Positions 10,255 to 20,477 are shown, counted from the stretch's first letter. The stretch: 64,000 nucleotides of DNA from an uncultured Pelagibacteraceae bacterium (GCA_902536925.1 CACAZL010000003.1:1-64000); one strand, 5' to 3'. The notes: a model not told the origin generated them from the letters alone. Numbers and translations are program-made.

Positions 10255-11248
10255 CTGGGTCTATTTTCCCTGATTTAGCTAATTCTTCAAGAGATTTTTC
10301 CATGGTAATCATTCCATCTCTAACTGCTGTCTGCATTATACTCGGAATTTGGTGAATTTTTGCTTCTCTAATCAAGTTTTGTATAGGTGCGGTACATTTC
10401 ATTATTTCAAATGCACCAACTCTTCCTGCGCCATCTCTAGTCTTTAACAATCTTTGGGTCACAACCATTTTAAGAGAAGTTGAGATTTGAGCTCGAATTT
10501 GTTCTTGTTGTTCAGGAGGGAACACATCTATAATTCTGTTAATTGTACTTGGCGCACCACTTGTATGTAAAGTTCCAAATACTAAGTGACCAGTTTCTGC
10601 AGCTGTTAATGCAAGACTTATTGTTTCAAGATCTCTCATTTCACCAACAAGGATTACATCAGGGTCTTCTCTTAAAGCTGCTTTTAATGCAGCTGCAAAA
10701 GTTTCTGTTTGTTTTCCTACCTCTCTATGAGAGACAATGCTTTTATTATCTTTGTGAATAAACTCTACTGGATCTTCTACTGTGATTATATTTGAAGTTC
10801 TTGTTTTATTAATTTCATTTACAATCGCTGCAAGTGTTGTTGATTTACCAGAACCAGTTGGACCTGTTACTAAAACTAAACCTTTATGAAAATCAACAAT
10901 GTCATAAAGAGCTTGTGGTAAGTTGAATTGTTCCATATCAGGAATTTTACTTTCAACTCTTCTACAAACACATGCAGGCCCATTAATCGTTTTATAAAAA
11001 TTTGCTCTAAATCTTAATCCACTTAGGGTAACAGATGTATCAAGTTCGTGTGTTTTATCAAATTTATTTAATTCATGTTCATTACAATTCATTGAAAGCA
11101 TATCTTTTAGATCTTGAGCTGTAACCATGACTTCCTGGACTTTTATTATTTCTCCAGTTTGTCTATATGCAAGCGGAGATCCTGCCCTGATATGAAAATC
11201 AGAGATTTTTTTATTATCTTTGGCTAGTTGTTCTAACTTTTCAAACAT
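10232..11248 (-). CDS. pilT: Type IV pilus retraction ATPase PilT
   Basis: Walker A GPTGSGKSTT, HREVG, VGEMRDLETI, TLHTSGAP; start trimmed from TTG at 11308 to internal ATG (MFEKLEQLAKDNKKISDFHIRAG), which matches the usual PilT N-terminus. Confidence 0.9.
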   Translation of the reverse strand: MFEKLEQLAKDNKKISDFHIRAGSPLAYRQTGEIIKVQEVMVTAQDLKDMLSMNCNEHELNKFDKTHELDTSVTLSGLRFRANFYKTINGPACVCRRVESKIPDMEQFNLPQALYDIVDFHKGLVLVTGPTGSGKSTTLAAIVNEINKTRTSNIITVEDPVEFIHKDNKSIVSHREVGKQTETFAAALKAALREDPDVILVGEMRDLETISLALTAAETGHLVFGTLHTSGAPSTINRIIDVFPPEQQEQIRAQISTSLKMVVTQRLLKTRDGAGRVGAFEIMKCTAPIQNLIREAKIHQIPSIMQTAVRDGMITMEKSLEELAKSGKIDPGAARSEH

Positions 11249-11375
11249 ACAACCCTTTGTACTATAAAATTGACTTGTTTTACCAATTAATTTTTGTAAA
11301 AAACCCAATTTGAATATCAGGTGTTTTTATTCTAGTAAAAGTTGAGTATAAAGTTAAAATTCGTTTATAAAATTT

Positions 11376-13094
11376 ATGAAAAACCCTTTTGCAAATTTAT
11401 TTAAAAAGAAAAAAAAAGATGATGCAAACGCGCCTCCGGTACCACAAGGAGGGGAAAGTAAAAAAAAAGAGGGATTTTTTGGTAAGCTTCTTAAAAATAG
11501 ATTAGGCAAACAATCAATTAAAGGTGAGGAAATTTTAGGAGTTGAGCTTACTTCATCCGAGATTAGATTATCGCAAGTTTCGAGTAACAAAGCCAATCAA
11601 TGGGTTTTAGATAAATTCTATGTTCATAAATTTGAGGGTATTCCAGATAATGGAACTGTACTTGAAAACCCTGATAAAGTTGCTGAAGAATTAAAATTAG
11701 CTTTACAAAAATCTAAAATTAATACGACTAACGCTGCAATAGCAATTCCAGTAACAAGCGCAATTATAAGAGTTGTAACTGCACCTTTAATGACTGATGA
11801 AGAATTAAAAAAAGCGATTGACACAGACTCACTTTGGGAAAACTTAGTTCAATTAACTGATAATTTAAATGACTACTCTATATTCCATCAAGTAATAAAT
11901 AGAGACAAAACTGGAAACACAATGGATATTCTTTTTGTGGCATCAAAATTATCAGACATCAACAACTATACAGATATTATAAAAAAAGGTGGATTAAACG
12001 CCGTTATTATAGATGTTAAATGTTTTGCATTAAAATCTGCTGTTGACCAAATTAATCAAATTGCAGGTTCAATTGAAGACACAAATTTAACTGCTGTTCT
12101 AGAATTTGGTTTAGATGAAAACTATGTAATGATACTTTACGAAAACAATCCAATAATAACAGATATTTTTATTAGATCCCAAGATAGAAAAACACTTCAA
12201 GAAAGTAGTAATCAAGAAGAAATGGATGCACTTGTTAGAAGATATATGACGCAAGTCAAACAAGCAGTTCAAGACTTCGAGCAAAAATATGAGAAAAGAA
12301 TTAGAAATTTAAAAGTTACATCAAATTTAACAAATGTTGAAGATTACCTTGGTAGCTTTAGAAAAAACATGGTCAACACAGGGTACAATTTATTTGATCC
12401 TTTTGATGGAATAAAAATTCCAGCGCAACTAGAAAATGAAATTAAAATGGATAATCGATCATACTTTTCAACAGTGATGGGACTTGCATTTAGAAAATTG
12501 GACGTATTTGGTTACTATAAATTTGTGACTGCTGTTAAAAATATTAACCTTTTACCTAATAGAGAAAATATGATTGCTCAGAAGAAAGCAAAAGCTTTTT
12601 CAAATTTTGCATTTAAGGGAGTAGTGGGAATAGTTTCAATTATTTATATAGTATTATTTGGTTTATCGTTCTGGCAAATAACCGATCTAAATAAAAAAAT
12701 TCAAGGTTATGATGAAGTTTTACAAACTCATGAACTTAAAACTTTAGAGAAAAATAAATATGCTAAAGAAATTGGCTTTATGCTTAAGTCACTTCAATTA
12801 AGTAAATCAATTAAGTCTAATAAAACAGTAAGCTTCAGAGTATTAGCTCAGATAGCTTCTTCAGTTCCTAAAAGAGTTAAATTTAGTAAAATAGAGTATA
12901 ATGGTACAGATTTAGTTGTTATCGAAGGTACAGCATTTAGTGATCAAGATATTTTAAAATTAATTAGCAATTTGAATAATAAAAAATTAATCTCACAAGC
13001 CTCATTAGCAAGTATGACCCTACCCCAAGGCCAGCAGCAGGGATCTCAAACTATGAAGGGTTTTAAAGTAGCCTGTGTATTGGAGCAAGTATAA
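11376..13094 (+). CDS. pilM: PilM-PilN fusion protein
   Basis: PilM actin-like region (GEEILGVELTSSEIRLSQV..., VLEFGLDENYVMI) followed by a TM helix (VGIVSIIYIVLFGLSFWQI) and PilN-like periplasmic segment in one ORF. Confidence 0.8.
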   Translation: MKNPFANLFKKKKKDDANAPPVPQGGESKKKEGFFGKLLKNRLGKQSIKGEEILGVELTSSEIRLSQVSSNKANQWVLDKFYVHKFEGIPDNGTVLENPDKVAEELKLALQKSKINTTNAAIAIPVTSAIIRVVTAPLMTDEELKKAIDTDSLWENLVQLTDNLNDYSIFHQVINRDKTGNTMDILFVASKLSDINNYTDIIKKGGLNAVIIDVKCFALKSAVDQINQIAGSIEDTNLTAVLEFGLDENYVMILYENNPIITDIFIRSQDRKTLQESSNQEEMDALVRRYMTQVKQAVQDFEQKYEKRIRNLKVTSNLTNVEDYLGSFRKNMVNTGYNLFDPFDGIKIPAQLENEIKMDNRSYFSTVMGLAFRKLDVFGYYKFVTAVKNINLLPNRENMIAQKKAKAFSNFAFKGVVGIVSIIYIVLFGLSFWQITDLNKKIQGYDEVLQTHELKTLEKNKYAKEIGFMLKSLQLSKSIKSNKTVSFRVLAQIASSVPKRVKFSKIEYNGTDLVVIEGTAFSDQDILKLISNLNNKKLISQASLASMTLPQGQQQGSQTMKGFKVACVLEQV

Positions 13095-13732
13095 TGGATT
13101 TAAAAAATATAACCATGGATGATCTAAAGCAAAAGTTAGCTGCTGTAGATAAAAAAACTTTAATCAAATTTGGATCCGGCTTTGGGGCAATAATTTTGTT
13201 TTTAATAATTTACTATGTAATTTTAAATCCGATGGTTAAAGAGAGAAAAGCCAAATATAATGATAAACTATTAAAGCAAAACGAAATCTCACAATTTGAT
13301 AATGAAATAATTACTTTCAAATCAAGAATTAAAAAAATGAAACCGGATTTTGATAAAACTTCAACTTTATTTCATTCAAAAGCCGAGGTCGAAGATCTTT
13401 ATGAAAGTTTGAGTAAATATGCTGCTGTCAATGGATTGGTAATATCAAAAATTGAAAAGAAAAAACCAAAGCCTGTATTTAAACAAGGAGTTACTCAACA
13501 AGCTGAAAATAATATTACAGTGGATATGGTTTCTTATTATCAAATACCTGTCGATTATGAAATCAAAGGGAATTTCTTAGGTTACATAAAGTTTAAAAGA
13601 GCGGTTTCTAGACAAAATAAAATGTTAAATTTTGACAAAGAGACTATAAGTATAGTACAAAATGATTCAACTGGAGCGATAATGGCTCAAGGAGAATTAA
13701 CAATAGTAGGATTACCAGATGAATTTTTTTAA
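13094..13732 (+). CDS. pilO: Type IV pilus protein PilO
   Basis: Single N-terminal TM, coiled coil, position pilMN-pilO-pilP-pilQ. Confidence 0.8.
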   Translation: MDLKNITMDDLKQKLAAVDKKTLIKFGSGFGAIILFLIIYYVILNPMVKERKAKYNDKLLKQNEISQFDNEIITFKSRIKKMKPDFDKTSTLFHSKAEVEDLYESLSKYAAVNGLVISKIEKKKPKPVFKQGVTQQAENNITVDMVSYYQIPVDYEIKGNFLGYIKFKRAVSRQNKMLNFDKETISIVQNDSTGAIMAQGELTIVGLPDEFF

Positions 13733-14165
13733 AATCTTATTAATTATAATATTTTCTTTAGTGGCAAGCGTTGCGCTTGCAGATAGTCATGATCAGAAAC
13801 AAGAAGTTCTAGATGCAGCGAAAGAAATAGTTAAAGAGATGGAGGAAGATGAAGAAGTTCCATTAAATGATCCTTTTGCAGGAAATGAAGGAACCTCATC
13901 TTCAGCGAATATACCGCAAGAAGAGCAAGATAATGAAATGAGTTTATATAATTTTAAATTAGCTGGGCTTATATCTGGAAAAGATCATAGTTACATTTCC
14001 TTAGTTAATTCAGGTGGAGAAGTTTTAACAATGACATTAGGGCAATACCTTGGGGAAATACAATTAATAGATTTGAGATTAACAGAAGCAATATTTAAAA
14101 AAGATGATGGCAAATTCATGATAATTGATTTTAATAATCAGGTGCGGGAGTCAGATGACTATTAA
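13719..14165 (+). CDS. pilP: Type IV pilus protein PilP
   Basis: Signal peptide, DPF motif, LAGLISGKDHSYISLVNSGGEVLTMTLGQYLGE HR-domain-like segment, operon position. Confidence 0.75.
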   Translation: MNFFKILLIIIFSLVASVALADSHDQKQEVLDAAKEIVKEMEEDEEVPLNDPFAGNEGTSSSANIPQEEQDNEMSLYNFKLAGLISGKDHSYISLVNSGGEVLTMTLGQYLGEIQLIDLRLTEAIFKKDDGKFMIIDFNNQVRESDDY

Positions 14166-15705
14166 AAAAATATTAACATATTTCGGATTATTATTTTTAT
14201 TAGTTGTTTTAAATGCTTGTCAAAACTTAAAAAAATACGACAAGCCATTCAAACACAATACACCTCTTATTAAAGACAAAGATATTGTAAGTAGCGGACA
14301 ATCAGAAATCGCAAAAACTTTAGAAATGGGACCCAAACCTATTGAAGGTGATGCAAAAAAACTTGGAAAAAGAAAAAAAATATCATCAGAGTCACAAAGA
14401 AATTACTTAATAATACCTGATGATTATCCATTATTAAAACAAAGAGTAACCCTTAAGTTCAAAAACTTAGATTATAAAGAAACAATGAAATTAATGGGTA
14501 AAATTGGAGAGATAAATGTCTTAGTTGGAGACGAAGTTGCGGGAGCAATATCTGCAGAATTAATAGATGTCCCTTGGGATAAAGCTTTTCAAGCACTTTT
14601 AGATATGAAAAATTATGCATCAGATGTTGATGTTGCTAGTAACTTGATAAGAATTCACTCTCCTGAAACACTAACAGCACAAGAGACTTACAAGTCCGAA
14701 AGAGCGCAAGCTGTCAAAAAGAAGGTAGAATTAGAAGATAGTGTTGAGCCAATATATTCTGAGATTTTTAGACTTTATTATATAACACCAGCACAAGCTA
14801 AACAGACAATTGATGAATTATTTACTTCTACTTCTGGAGATAGTTCTTTTACACCAATCCAAATAACAGAGGAAGCAACAACAAGGTCAATAATTGTTAG
14901 GGGAAAAGAAAAAGACTTAGATGTAGTTGATAAGGTAATAAAAGAAATTGATATACGAACTAAACAAGTTTTAATTGAAGCTTTTATTGTTGAGGCTAAT
15001 TCAGATTTTGAAAAGGCACTTGGAAATAGGCTTGGAGCATATTATGCAAGAGGAGGAAGAACTATTGGAGGTCTGGCAGGTGGTAGTTCTGGTACATCTA
15101 TTGAAGAGCCTGGGACAGCTGGAAATTTAGGCACAGCTTCAGACAGCCTAGGAAATTTCGCAATCACAAATCCTACTAGCGGAATAGGTGTTATAAAAAA
15201 AACAGGGTCAGGAATTTTAAAAGCAGAAATAACCGCGCTTGAGAGAATGGGTTTTGGTAAAACAATATCAAATCCAAAAGTTTTTACACTAGATAATCAA
15301 GTAGCAACCGTTACTCAAGGTGAGGAAATACCTTATGAAGCTCCAGGAGAAGGAGGTGGAGCCCAAATTTCATTTAAGGAAGCAGCTTTAAAATTAGAGG
15401 TAACTCCAAGTATCATTGGAGATGGAAATGTTTTGTTAAGTATTCAAGTGAACAATGATACTCCAAATAGGTCAGTACCAGGAGATACACCAGCAGTAAA
15501 TAAAATGGAAATTGTTACAAAATTATTAGTGGCAGATGGTGATATAGTAGTAATTGGTGGAATTAAAAAGAACGTTTTATCAAAATCTAAAGATCAAGTT
15601 CCAGCTATTGGCAATATGCCAGTCATAGGTAATCTCTTTAAAGGGACTGAAAATTCTGATAATCTAGATGAATTATTAGTGTTTATAGCACCAAGAATTT
15701 TATAA
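14155..15705 (+). CDS. pilQ: Secretin PilQ (short, lipoprotein-type)
   Basis: Lipobox VVLNAC; secretin core (QVLIEAFIVEAN, SNPKVFTLDNQVATVTQGEEIPY, VPAIGNMPVIGNLFKG); ORF-track start at 14125 trimmed to ATG 14155. Confidence 0.9.
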   Translation: MTIKKILTYFGLLFLLVVLNACQNLKKYDKPFKHNTPLIKDKDIVSSGQSEIAKTLEMGPKPIEGDAKKLGKRKKISSESQRNYLIIPDDYPLLKQRVTLKFKNLDYKETMKLMGKIGEINVLVGDEVAGAISAELIDVPWDKAFQALLDMKNYASDVDVASNLIRIHSPETLTAQETYKSERAQAVKKKVELEDSVEPIYSEIFRLYYITPAQAKQTIDELFTSTSGDSSFTPIQITEEATTRSIIVRGKEKDLDVVDKVIKEIDIRTKQVLIEAFIVEANSDFEKALGNRLGAYYARGGRTIGGLAGGSSGTSIEEPGTAGNLGTASDSLGNFAITNPTSGIGVIKKTGSGILKAEITALERMGFGKTISNPKVFTLDNQVATVTQGEEIPYEAPGEGGGAQISFKEAALKLEVTPSIIGDGNVLLSIQVNNDTPNRSVPGDTPAVNKMEIVTKLLVADGDIVVIGGIKKNVLSKSKDQVPAIGNMPVIGNLFKGTENSDNLDELLVFIAPRIL

Positions 15706-17453
15706 TGATAAATATTAGTAGAGAGTCTGAGATTAATTTAATTAATATTCTTATTGATCAGGATATTATTTCAGGGAAAGATTTAGTTGAGATTAAAAAA
15801 ATATCTGGCGAAGGAGAAAAATCTCAGTTGGATGCAGTATTTGAGTTAAATCTAACTGATGAAGAAAAAATTTTAGATCTTTTAGTAAAAGATCAATCAT
15901 TAGATGTGGTTGATTTGTCGACAGTTGCTGTAACTGATGAATTGAAAGCTGTTCTTCCATCTAATTATATTAATATGAACTTTATAGCTCCTTTCAAAAT
16001 TGAGGGAAAAGTATTGCACATAGCAATATCTGATATTTCAAAACTAAGTTTAATGAGAAATTTGAGAACAATTACAAAAATGGATATAGAACTGCACGCA
16101 GCAAAAGTTTCTGATATCTCAAACTTCGTAGATAAATTGCTTGCAGATGGAGAAAGAACTATTTCTGATATTAGACAAACTAATGCTGAGAAGACAAAAA
16201 CATTTGATTATGATGTAGATGATCAAGCAGAAGTTTTAGAAAAACCACCAGAAGAAGATATTGAGGCTATAGAAAATGAATCAGAAGTTATTAAATTTAG
16301 TACAGCTGTTGTTGCAGAGGCAATTAAATCAGGAGTTTCAGATATTCATATTGAACCTTATCGATTTACATCAAGAGTTAGATACAGATTAGATGGAATT
16401 TTACAAGAACAAGAGCATTTTAAAAAGTTTCTTCATTCAAACTATGGAGCAGTAGTTACTAGATTTAAAATTATGGGAAAATTGGATATTGCTGAGAGAA
16501 GACTTCCTCAAGATGGAGCAATTCCATTTAAAATTGATGGAAAAGTAGTTGACCTTCGTCTTTCGATTTTACCAACTGCAACAAATGAAAGAATAGTAAT
16601 GAGGGTTTTAAATAAAGACGCAGGAGACATCAGTTTAGAACAGCTTAATTTTGAGGAAAATGATTTAAAAAATTTAAGAAAAGCAATCCACGGAACGCAA
16701 GGCCTAGTACTTGTAACTGGTCCTACCGGATCAGGAAAAACAACAACTCTTTATAGTATTTTAAAAGAAGTTTCTAAACCTCACCTAAATATTTTAACAG
16801 CGGAAGATCCTGTCGAATATGAATTGGATGGTGTTGGACAAGTTCAAATTAAAGATGATATTGGTTTTAATTTTTCTACAGCACTAAGATCTTTTTTAAG
16901 ACAAGACCCAGAAATAATCCTAGTTGGAGAGATGAGGGATAAAGAAACAGTTGATATTGGATTAAAGGCTGCATTAACAGGTCACTTAGTATTCAGTACT
17001 CTTCATACAAATGATGCACCAAGTACAATCACAAGATTACAAAATATGGGAACGCCTGATTATTTGATTAGTGCAGCTGTCTCACTAGTTTTAGCGCAAA
17101 GATTAGCAAGAAAAACTTGTGCAGAATGTAGAGTGCCTGATGAAGATATAACTCCAAAAGCTCTTGCTGATTTAGGATTTACAGTAGAACAAGCTTCAAG
17201 AGCAAAAGTTCAAAAAGGCAGCGGTTGTCCCAAATGTAAAGATACTGGTTATAAAGGCAGAATGGGTATTTATGAAATTTTAAATGTTACAAAACCTATC
17301 AAAGAAGCGATTCTGAGAAAAGCAACTACACCTGAGCTTAAAGAAATTGCTTCAAATGAGGGTTTTAGGACAATGCAGGATATGGGAAGAGAGTTAATTC
17401 TTACAGGTGATCTGAATTTTAGAGAGTATGATAGAGTTCTCTCTATGGAGTAA
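15705..17453 (+). CDS. pilB: Type IV pilus assembly ATPase PilB/GspE
   Basis: GPTGSGKTTTLYSIL, EDPVEYELDGVGQVQ, VGEMRDKET, tetracysteine region CAEC...CPKC. Confidence 0.92.
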   Translation: MINISRESEINLINILIDQDIISGKDLVEIKKISGEGEKSQLDAVFELNLTDEEKILDLLVKDQSLDVVDLSTVAVTDELKAVLPSNYINMNFIAPFKIEGKVLHIAISDISKLSLMRNLRTITKMDIELHAAKVSDISNFVDKLLADGERTISDIRQTNAEKTKTFDYDVDDQAEVLEKPPEEDIEAIENESEVIKFSTAVVAEAIKSGVSDIHIEPYRFTSRVRYRLDGILQEQEHFKKFLHSNYGAVVTRFKIMGKLDIAERRLPQDGAIPFKIDGKVVDLRLSILPTATNERIVMRVLNKDAGDISLEQLNFEENDLKNLRKAIHGTQGLVLVTGPTGSGKTTTLYSILKEVSKPHLNILTAEDPVEYELDGVGQVQIKDDIGFNFSTALRSFLRQDPEIILVGEMRDKETVDIGLKAALTGHLVFSTLHTNDAPSTITRLQNMGTPDYLISAAVSLVLAQRLARKTCAECRVPDEDITPKALADLGFTVEQASRAKVQKGSGCPKCKDTGYKGRMGIYEILNVTKPIKEAILRKATTPELKEIASNEGFRTMQDMGRELILTGDLNFREYDRVLSME

Positions 17454-17456
17454 TAA

Positions 17457-18698
17457 ATGTCAGCCGAAACTTTTTCTTACAAAGGGATATCTGCAGGCAA
17501 ATATATTGAAGGTGAAATAGAGGCTATAAATCAAGAAGAAGCTTCTTTTAAACTTAAAGAGCAAAAAATAATCATCACCAACTTAACCAAACTTAAAAAG
17601 AAAAAAGCTGAAAAAGAAAAAGGCAAAAAAAGTGGCTTTTCTTTTGGTAAGAAAAAAGTCACGCCTGCGGATGTAATGCTTTTCTCCAAGCAATTTGCAA
17701 CAATGGTAAAGGCAGGTTTGCCAATTTTAAATGTTTTAACGATGCTTAGAGACCAAATAGAACATCCAACTATGAAAGAAATAATAGAGGATGTAAGAAA
17801 AAGTCTTGAAGGTGGTATAACTCTTTCTAAATGTTTTGAGAAGTACCCTAAAATATTTGATAATATTTATATAAACTTGATTAAAGCTGGAGAGGCCAGC
17901 GGTAAACTTGATGATTTCCTTTTAAAATTGGTAGATTCATTAGAAAAAAGAGAAAAAGTTAAAAAGAAAATTAAAAGTGCATTAACCTACCCAGTGGTGA
18001 TGTTTACGGTTGCGATAACTGTAATGGTGTTTATGTTAATTAAAGTTGTTCCCGTATTTGCTGAAATGTATGAGGGAATGGGCGTTGCATTACCTACACC
18101 AACAGCTGTCATTATGAATGCAAGTAATTTTATGAGAGGCGCCGGTGGATTGACACTCGGAATAGTATCAATAATAGGTTTTGTGATATTTAAATATACA
18201 ACAACTAAAATTCCTGCAATTAGATACAAATGGCACCAACGTGTTTTAAAGATGCCAGTTTTTGGTGATATGATTTTAAAATCATTGATTGCTAGAATTG
18301 CATTAATAATGGGTAATCTTAGTGCAGCAGGAGTAAACCTTTTAGAAAGTATAGAAATCGCAAAACAAGTAAGTAATAATGATGTTGTAACTCAAGCTTT
18401 AGAAAATGTAAAAAAAGGAGTTTTCTCTGGGGACACACTTACAAAATTATTTTTAAAAGAACCAGTTTTTCCACCTACTTTTAGTCAGCTCATTTCTGTT
18501 GGTGAGCAAACAGGAAATTTAGATGAAATGTTTACATCTGTATCTTCTTACTATGAAGAAGAATTTGATACAGCGGTTGATAATATGTCTAGTTTAATTG
18601 AACCAATCATGATTGTATTTATGGGAACAATGATCGGTGGATTAATGATTGCCATGTATTCACCAATCTTTAATGTTGGTGCGATTATTGGCGGTTAA
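17457..18698 (+). CDS. pilC: Type IV pilus inner-membrane platform protein PilC/GspF
   Basis: FSKQFATMVKAGLPIL, SALTYPVVM, GEQTGNLDEM, IEPIMIVFMG motifs. Confidence 0.92.
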   Translation: MSAETFSYKGISAGKYIEGEIEAINQEEASFKLKEQKIIITNLTKLKKKKAEKEKGKKSGFSFGKKKVTPADVMLFSKQFATMVKAGLPILNVLTMLRDQIEHPTMKEIIEDVRKSLEGGITLSKCFEKYPKIFDNIYINLIKAGEASGKLDDFLLKLVDSLEKREKVKKKIKSALTYPVVMFTVAITVMVFMLIKVVPVFAEMYEGMGVALPTPTAVIMNASNFMRGAGGLTLGIVSIIGFVIFKYTTTKIPAIRYKWHQRVLKMPVFGDMILKSLIARIALIMGNLSAAGVNLLESIEIAKQVSNNDVVTQALENVKKGVFSGDTLTKLFLKEPVFPPTFSQLISVGEQTGNLDEMFTSVSSYYEEEFDTAVDNMSSLIEPIMIVFMGTMIGGLMIAMYSPIFNVGAIIGG

Positions 18699-19126
18699 GC
18701 GTTTAAATTTTTAGTTAAGACTAGATGATTAATCCAAGGCTTCTCACCTTCTTTAAAAACAACAGCGTCCATTATTTGTTGAATAAAAAAAGTTCCTAAT
18801 CCGCCTGGTTTAATATCATCAATTTTTCTGTGTCTTACATTTTTTTCTTCAACTGGCCTTCCTTTATCAAAAAAACCAATTTCTAGCTGACCTTTTTCAA
18901 GTGAAATTTTAATTTCCATTTTGTCATCAGTATCTTCACCTTGATAAGCATGCTTAACAATATTTTGTGCTGCTTCTGCTATAGCTAGTACTAATTCATC
19001 TTTTAAATCTTGATTTATATTTACTTTTTCAAACACTTCTCTTGAGAATGATCTAACTTCTTTTAAACTTGATGAACTTACTACGAAATCTCTTTGTTCA
19101 GTTATAGATTTTATTGCAACATTCAT
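18695..19126 (-). CDS. RsbW/SpoIIAB-like anti-sigma-type serine kinase (HATPase_c)
   Basis: N-box EAAQNIVKHAY, G-boxes FFDKGRPV and GGLGTFFI; ~143 aa; no histidine-kinase HisKA domain; next to STAS gene. Confidence 0.85.
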   Translation of the reverse strand: MNVAIKSITEQRDFVVSSSSLKEVRSFSREVFEKVNINQDLKDELVLAIAEAAQNIVKHAYQGEDTDDKMEIKISLEKGQLEIGFFDKGRPVEEKNVRHRKIDDIKPGGLGTFFIQQIMDAVVFKEGEKPWINHLVLTKNLNA

Positions 19127-19129
19127 TTA

Positions 19130-19429
19130 TCAGTCCAAATTTAAAATTTGTTCAAGTTTTGCCATCATAATTACTTTTAAAACTGATTTGCTGATTTCTT
19201 TTAATATTACTTTTGTTCCAAGTTCAGTCGCTTTTTGGTGACTTTCAATCAAAACTGATATTCCTGAAGAATCCATGTATTGAACTTCTTTAAGATTTAA
19301 ATGAACTTCCTTTTTTGCTTCAATTAAAGGCATAATAATTTCTTTTGCCTTTTCAGTGACATCCATATCTATTTCACCATCAAGATGAACAGTTGATATG
19401 TTACCTTCCTCAGTAACTTTATATGACAT
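19130..19429 (-). CDS. STAS-domain anti-anti-sigma-type protein (RsbV/SpoIIAA-like)
   Basis: MDSSGISVLI phosphoacceptor loop; HLDGEID; ~99 aa. Confidence 0.88.
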   Translation of the reverse strand: MSYKVTEEGNISTVHLDGEIDMDVTEKAKEIIMPLIEAKKEVHLNLKEVQYMDSSGISVLIESHQKATELGTKVILKEISKSVLKVIMMAKLEQILNLD

Positions 19430-19474
19430 AATTCTTAATATTTATTAGATTTCCTTGCTAAATCAACAAAAATG

Positions 19475-19496
19475 ACCCATTTTGAATACTATTCAA
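19475..19496. promoter_or_regulatory. Candidate regulatory site: ACCCATTTTGAATA overlapping inverted repeat TTGAATA-C-TATTCAA
   Basis: Perfect 7-bp arms with 1-nt spacer in the divergent STAS/pilin intergenic region; related 14-mers at 11303 and 20733. Confidence 0.4.
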
Positions 19497-19570
19497 GTAT
19501 AGATATTGCCTTTTAAAAGATATAATTTATATGTATACACATATTTTTATTAATTATAGGATCATGACTT

Positions 19571-20041
19571 ATGAAAAAAAATAATAAAGGATTTACACTT
19601 ATAGAATTATTGGTCGTAGTAGCAATTATTGGAATTCTTGCTGCAGTTGGTGTTGTTGCATACTCTGGCTACACTTCAGGAGCTAAAAAACAGGCAGCAA
19701 AATCTACACATGCAAACGTAGTTAAATATATTTCTGCTGAATTACAAAAATGTAATTTAGGTGAGACATCTGCAATGGGCGGTAAATTAAATTGTGCTGG
19801 AAAGACAGCTGGCTCAGTTATTACTGCAGCTACAGCAGCTGACGGACCCTTCGCAGATTTTAAAAATCCGTACCTAACTTCTGCTGCGGCAGTAAGGGAT
19901 AGTCAAACAACTACTGTTGGTGGATATGTAAATTTACATGACACTAGTAATACTTCATTAGATGTTAAGACTTGCTTCACAGTAGATGCTGATTGTAGCA
20001 CCTCAGGTAACGTTTTAGAAAAAACAATTACTATTGAGTAA
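19571..20041 (+). CDS. pilA: Type IV major pilin-like protein
   Basis: MKKNNKGFTLIELLVVVAIIGILAAVGVVAYSGY prepilin. Confidence 0.88.
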   Translation: MKKNNKGFTLIELLVVVAIIGILAAVGVVAYSGYTSGAKKQAAKSTHANVVKYISAELQKCNLGETSAMGGKLNCAGKTAGSVITAATAADGPFADFKNPYLTSAAAVRDSQTTTVGGYVNLHDTSNTSLDVKTCFTVDADCSTSGNVLEKTITIE

Positions 20042-20063
20042 TTTTTAATTTAACTAGAATTTT

Positions 20064-20477
20064 ATGACCTCCAAAAGCTCTGGGTTTACCCTAATCGAGC
20101 TTTTGGTGGTTGTTGCAATTCTTGGAATTATAGCTGCTATTGGTATTGTGAGTTATAATGGATATGTAAGCTCGGCCAAAAAAAGATCTGCTGAAAATGT
20201 TATGCAACAAATATCTTTAGGCCAAACTGAATATTATTCAGACAATGGTATTTATTACAGAAACAGCACAAGTACTTCATGCAATCCAACGAGCACCACA
20301 TCAAGTGCTATAGAAACTAATCTATTAGGTGGTACTGATAGTATAACCAGTGAAATGGGATATGAATTATGTGTTGCAAATGATGCAACAAATTACAAAG
20401 TTGTTGCAAAAGAAAATGGTGGAAATTGTGAAATCACCATGACAGCATTAGGCACTTTTGTAAGAACTAATTGCTAA
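20064..20477 (+). CDS. Type IV pilin (PilA/PilE-like)
   Basis: MTSKSSGFTLIELLVVVAILGIIAAIGIVSYNGYVSSAKKRSAENVM; C-terminal Cys pair. Confidence 0.88.
   Translation: MTSKSSGFTLIELLVVVAILGIIAAIGIVSYNGYVSSAKKRSAENVMQQISLGQTEYYSDNGIYYRNSTSTSCNPTSTTSSAIETNLLGGTDSITSEMGYELCVANDATNYKVVAKENGGNCEITMTALGTFVRTNC

Noticed and set aside
14125-14154. Upstream start of the pilQ ORF in the track
   Set aside because: ATG at 14155 gives a proper lipoprotein signal (MTIKKILTYFGLLFLLVVLNAC); the upstream extension lies within pilP.
13719-18698. Type II secretion (Gsp) operon instead of type IV pilus
   Set aside because: PilM/N/O/P order, PilT retraction ATPase and PilY1 identify T4P; no GspC/L/K-like genes seen.
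18695-19126. Two-component sensor histidine kinase call
   Set aside because: No HisKA or transmembrane segment; size and N-box fit an RsbW/SpoIIAB-type serine kinase, and a STAS gene is adjacent.
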